64,000 nucleotides of DNA from Caryophanales bacterium UBA4856. Lineage in GTDB: Bacteria > Bacillota_I > Bacilli_A > RFN20 > CAG-288. The stretch is from positions 8,973-72,972 of the forward strand of contig DHEG01000015.1 of NCBI GenBank assembly GCA_002399765.1, written 5' to 3'. Every line of letters begins with the position of its first letter. Positions within the stretch are counted from its first letter, which is position 1. This document shows positions 61,199 to 64,000 of this stretch, piece after piece. The translations under genes and the position numbers were made by a program. The notes below the pieces were generated by a model, which saw only the letters and a list, made by a program, of their open reading frames with translations, had not been told where the DNA came from and did no database searches.

Positions 61199-62722
61199 AT
61201 GGATCAAGAGACAAAAGTCAAATTGGACGACCTAACCAAGCGCAGAAAGGAAATCAAGGTATGGAATGGCATCTATAGCCTCTTGGTCTGCGAGACCGAA
61301 ACCGTTTGTCCCCCCAGCGGAAGGGACTTCGAGAGCGAAGAGACAAGCGTTTTAGGGCAAAAGCTCTTCTCTTTGGAGAAAGACCCAACCTTCCTTGGCG
61401 ATGTCGAATACCTCCAGGCCCACAAGGATCAACTCGATGCCATAGACAGGGCCATTGTCGTCAATTCCTACCGCGACATATGGAAAAACAAGAATGTAAC
61501 GCCTGAATTGGACAAAGAGGCGACAGGGGTCTACAGCAAGGCCTTCGACTCTTGGATCAGGGCCAAATACGATCGCAAATACGAGGAGTTCGAGCCAATG
61601 CTGGAAAAGGTAGTGGATATGCAGAAGCGACTGCTTAAGACAAGGGACAATCCAAAAGGGCTATCCCTTGAAGACATGGTTGTCGGCGATTATGCCACGG
61701 GCTTCAAGGCCAAGGACCTGGATGTCTATTTCGCCAATATGAAGGAGGGATTGGTCCCCCTTATAAAAAAGGTCTATTCATCGAGGAAGGTGATTCGCGA
61801 TGATTTCCTCACCCGACCCGTCCCACGTTACAAGCAGCTGGAATTCAGCAAATGGCTGATGAAGCTTTTGGGCTTCGACTTCGACTCGGGAGCCCTTCAG
61901 GAAACGGAGCACCCCTTTACCATCTGGCTGGGTTCCAAAGACGAGAGGGTGGCAACCCATGTCTATGAGGACATGATGGTGTCGAACCTCTATTCCATAT
62001 GCCACGAAACTGGACATGCCCTGTTCGCGCAAAACATTCCTGCCGAACAAGAGGAGCGAGGACTGGAGGATTACCAGACTCCCGACATGGACGAATCGGT
62101 CTCCCGTTTCTACGAAAACGTGATCGGCCGGTCCGAGGCGTTCATAGATCTGATCTTTCCGAAGATGAAGGAAGCCTATGCCCCGGCGCTTGACGACGTA
62201 ACCCCCCACGAATTCTATCTGGCTGCCAACAAGGTCTTTCGCCAACCCTTGAGGACCGAAGCCGACGAGCTTACCTACTCAATGCACATAATCCTGCGCT
62301 ACGAAATGGAGAAGGGACTGTTGGATGGGACCTTGCCCTACGCCGGCCTCAACAAGGTCTGGAACAGGAAATACAAGGACTATCTAGACATAGACGTCAA
62401 GGACGACAAGGAGGGAATACTCCAAGACGTGCACTGGACCAGTGGCCTTGGCTACTTCCCGGTCTATGCGATGGGCAACGGATACAATGCCGCCTACGCT
62501 AAGCTCATGAACCAGGACTTTGCCCCCGAAGGCGGCTTGGACGGAGTCATAAGGTCGGGTAGGATGGACAAGGTGTTGGCCTGGATGAAGGGACATGTCT
62601 TCAGAAAGGCCAACCTCCTCTCTTCCAAGGAATGGGTGAAGGAAGTCACGGGGCAGGATCTTCAAGCCGACGATTTCATCGATTACTTGACCAGGAAATA
62701 CTCGGCAATATACGATCTGTGA
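61199..62722 (+). CDS. M32 metallocarboxypeptidase (Taq type)
   Basis: This 507-residue cytosolic zinc carboxypeptidase has the active site HETGH at 269-273 within SICHETGHALFAQ, preceded by HPFTIWLGSKDERVATHVYEDM (read in parts, about 238-259), the typical M32 substrate region. Further family signs are ESVSR-like DESVSRFYENVIGRS and a TYSMHIILRYEME helix. It removes C-terminal residues from peptides. It is followed 22 bases later by the M3 peptidase, so the two probably act together in peptide breakdown. Confidence 0.94.
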   Translation: MDQETKVKLDDLTKRRKEIKVWNGIYSLLVCETETVCPPSGRDFESEETSVLGQKLFSLEKDPTFLGDVEYLQAHKDQLDAIDRAIVVNSYRDIWKNKNVTPELDKEATGVYSKAFDSWIRAKYDRKYEEFEPMLEKVVDMQKRLLKTRDNPKGLSLEDMVVGDYATGFKAKDLDVYFANMKEGLVPLIKKVYSSRKVIRDDFLTRPVPRYKQLEFSKWLMKLLGFDFDSGALQETEHPFTIWLGSKDERVATHVYEDMMVSNLYSICHETGHALFAQNIPAEQEERGLEDYQTPDMDESVSRFYENVIGRSEAFIDLIFPKMKEAYAPALDDVTPHEFYLAANKVFRQPLRTEADELTYSMHIILRYEMEKGLLDGTLPYAGLNKVWNRKYKDYLDIDVKDDKEGILQDVHWTSGLGYFPVYAMGNGYNAAYAKLMNQDFAPEGGLDGVIRSGRMDKVLAWMKGHVFRKANLLSSKEWVKEVTGQDLQADDFIDYLTRKYSAIYDL

Positions 62723-62744
62723 GACTGGAGAAAGGAAAAAGACA

Positions 62745-64000
62745 ATGCAAAAGTTATCTTCGTCGTTCGAGAAATTCTCATCGGTCGAGATTCCGACACC
62801 GGATCTTGACGAAATACGCTCTGAATACGAATCCCTGTCAAAGAGATTGATGGGCGCCAAGGACGCAGACGAGGCAATAGGTGCCATCAAGGACTTCTTC
62901 GATCTTGAAGACCAAATGGAGACCATATTCGCGATGATCTACATTCGCCACTCGATCGACACTACCGACGAGAAATACCAGGCACTCACCAGGCTATCTG
63001 ATTCGATTCAGCCGAAGGTGAGCAGCTACAGCGTAGCTTTCTCGAATGCCATTCTGGAATCTGGTTACCTTCCCCAAATCGAAAAGAGGTTCGGAAAACT
63101 CTGGATCGACGAGATAAGGCTTCAGAAGAAGACCTTCAGCCCCGAAATAATCCCCCTGCTCCAAAAGGAAAACCAGTTGACTAGCGAATACGGAGAGCTT
63201 ACCGGCGGCGCCCAAGTGGAGTTCCAAGGCAATTTCTACTCCTTGGCCCAGATGGGCAAGTTCATGCACAGCGACGACCGCTCTATACGCAGCCAAGCCA
63301 GTGAGAAGTACTGGGGCTGGTATTCCGACAATGACGACAGGATCGGCGGGATCTACGACGACATGGTTAAGGTAAGGACCCAGATTGCGAAGGCCTTGGG
63401 CTACCGTGATTTCGTCGGGTTGGGCTACGACCGGATGGGACGGTTGGATTGGGACGCAAACGACATAGACACTTATCGGGAGCAGGTACGTGAATTCGTG
63501 GTCCCCCTCGCCCAAAAGATCCGCGACGAGCAGGAGAAGAGACTGGGATTTGGGGCCCTGACCAAATACTATGATTTCGACATCTTCTACCAAGGTGGGA
63601 ACCCCAAGCCCTTGGGGGCTCCGGAAGAATTAGTCGCCAAGGCCCAAAGGATGTATGACTCCATGGATTCCACTACCGCCGGGGCTTTCTTCAGGAAGAT
63701 GGACGAGAAGGGAATGTTCGACTTGGTCGCCAAGAAGGGGAAGGAAGGCGGGGGGTACGAATACTACCTTCCGGCCTTGAAGATGCCTTTCATCTTTTCC
63801 AATTTCAACGGCACCAGTGATGACGTGGACACTCTCACCCATGAATTCGGACACGCCCTTCAGGCATATTTGGGTTCGGACCAGGAAGTGCCTGCCTACC
63901 GCAGCTCAACGGCCGAAATAGACGAGACCCACTCCATGTCCATGGAATTCTTGACCTATCCGTTCATGGATCTGTTCTTCGGGAAGCAGACCGAGAAATA
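62745..64000 (+). CDS. M3-family oligoendopeptidase (PepF-like), N-terminal part (runs off window)
   Basis: The frame starts at the ATG at 62745 after an AAAGGAAAAA site and stays open to the window edge (about 418 codons). The zinc motif HEFGH at residues 366-370 sits in LTHEFGHALQAYLG, and PAYRSSTAEIDETHSM follows with the third ligand Glu region, as in M3 oligoendopeptidases. The remaining 130 or so residues are outside the window. It is placed after the M32 carboxypeptidase, probably in one transcript. Confidence 0.92.
   Translation, partial: MQKLSSSFEKFSSVEIPTPDLDEIRSEYESLSKRLMGAKDADEAIGAIKDFFDLEDQMETIFAMIYIRHSIDTTDEKYQALTRLSDSIQPKVSSYSVAFSNAILESGYLPQIEKRFGKLWIDEIRLQKKTFSPEIIPLLQKENQLTSEYGELTGGAQVEFQGNFYSLAQMGKFMHSDDRSIRSQASEKYWGWYSDNDDRIGGIYDDMVKVRTQIAKALGYRDFVGLGYDRMGRLDWDANDIDTYREQVREFVVPLAQKIRDEQEKRLGFGALTKYYDFDIFYQGGNPKPLGAPEELVAKAQRMYDSMDSTTAGAFFRKMDEKGMFDLVAKKGKEGGGYEYYLPALKMPFIFSNFNGTSDDVDTLTHEFGHALQAYLGSDQEVPAYRSSTAEIDETHSMSMEFLTYPFMDLFFGKQTEK

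Noticed and set aside
1-64000. TGA read as tryptophan (Mycoplasma code)
   Set aside because: Many genes end naturally at TGA with correct family length, and tryptophan is coded by TGG.
1-64000. CRISPR arrays, insertion sequences, prophage or integrase genes
   Set aside because: No regularly spaced repeats, transposase, terminal inverted repeats or phage-type genes were seen in reading the window.

Overview
The window reads as a chromosomal segment of a Bacillota (Firmicutes) bacterium of fairly high GC (mid-50s percent by eye). TGA is used as a stop and TGG for tryptophan, so this is not a Mycoplasma-code organism. Support for Bacillota comes from strong AAGGAG-type ribosome sites, AddAB-type genes, two CIRCE/HrcA sites, an RNase J2-like protein, late competence genes comEA/comEC, CoaX-type pantothenate kinase, a PhoP-type direct-repeat box and many lipoproteins. 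Several proteins are unusually derived (oversized PstA, degenerate RNase J, short AddB), which suggests an Erysipelotrichia-like or other uncultured gut lineage near the Mollicutes. That placement is inference only.

Layout. 14077 down to 1 (minus): a long co-directional run of a Sel1-repeat protein, a nuclease-helicase of the DinG/XPD type, LepA, a protein with a Fic-like but motif-less fold, HemW, a P-type ATPase, AddB and the start of AddA (cut by the window edge). 14342-23230 (plus): an unrecognised protein, tRNA-Ala, a terminator, then a complete phosphate regulon pstS-pstC-pstA-pstB-phoU-phoP-phoR behind a PHO-box-like triple repeat. The pstS product appears to be circularly permuted. 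23231-28519: YbaK, RNase J2-like, DeoC, a two-gene ABC transporter, ribosomal protein S20. 28598-33368 (minus): HolA, cyclophilin, Fmt, an HTH/YcxB-like membrane protein, a CNNM/CBS membrane protein.

33431-37027 (minus): a family-6-type DNA glycosylase and two GH13 glucosidases. 37132-42105 (minus): the heat-shock operon hrcA-grpE-dnaK-dnaJ with promoter and CIRCE. 42178-48793 (minus): comEA-comEC-coaX-pepV-trmB-pncB. 48883-49368: greA. 49530-55289: two uridine-kinase-like proteins flanking a repeat lipoprotein (minus) and an HrcA-controlled hsp20. 55346-60867 (minus): a nucleoside-type ABC importer (BMP lipoprotein, a single-chain ATPase-permease fusion, second permease). 61199-64000 (plus): M32 carboxypeptidase and M3 oligoendopeptidase (cut by the window edge).

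No CRISPR array, insertion sequence, prophage or integrase was seen. The most interesting items are the permuted PstS with its enlarged PstA partner, the ATPase-permease fusion in the nucleoside importer, and several housekeeping-family proteins with eroded catalytic motifs (RNase J, P-type ATPase, AddB, Fic-like protein).
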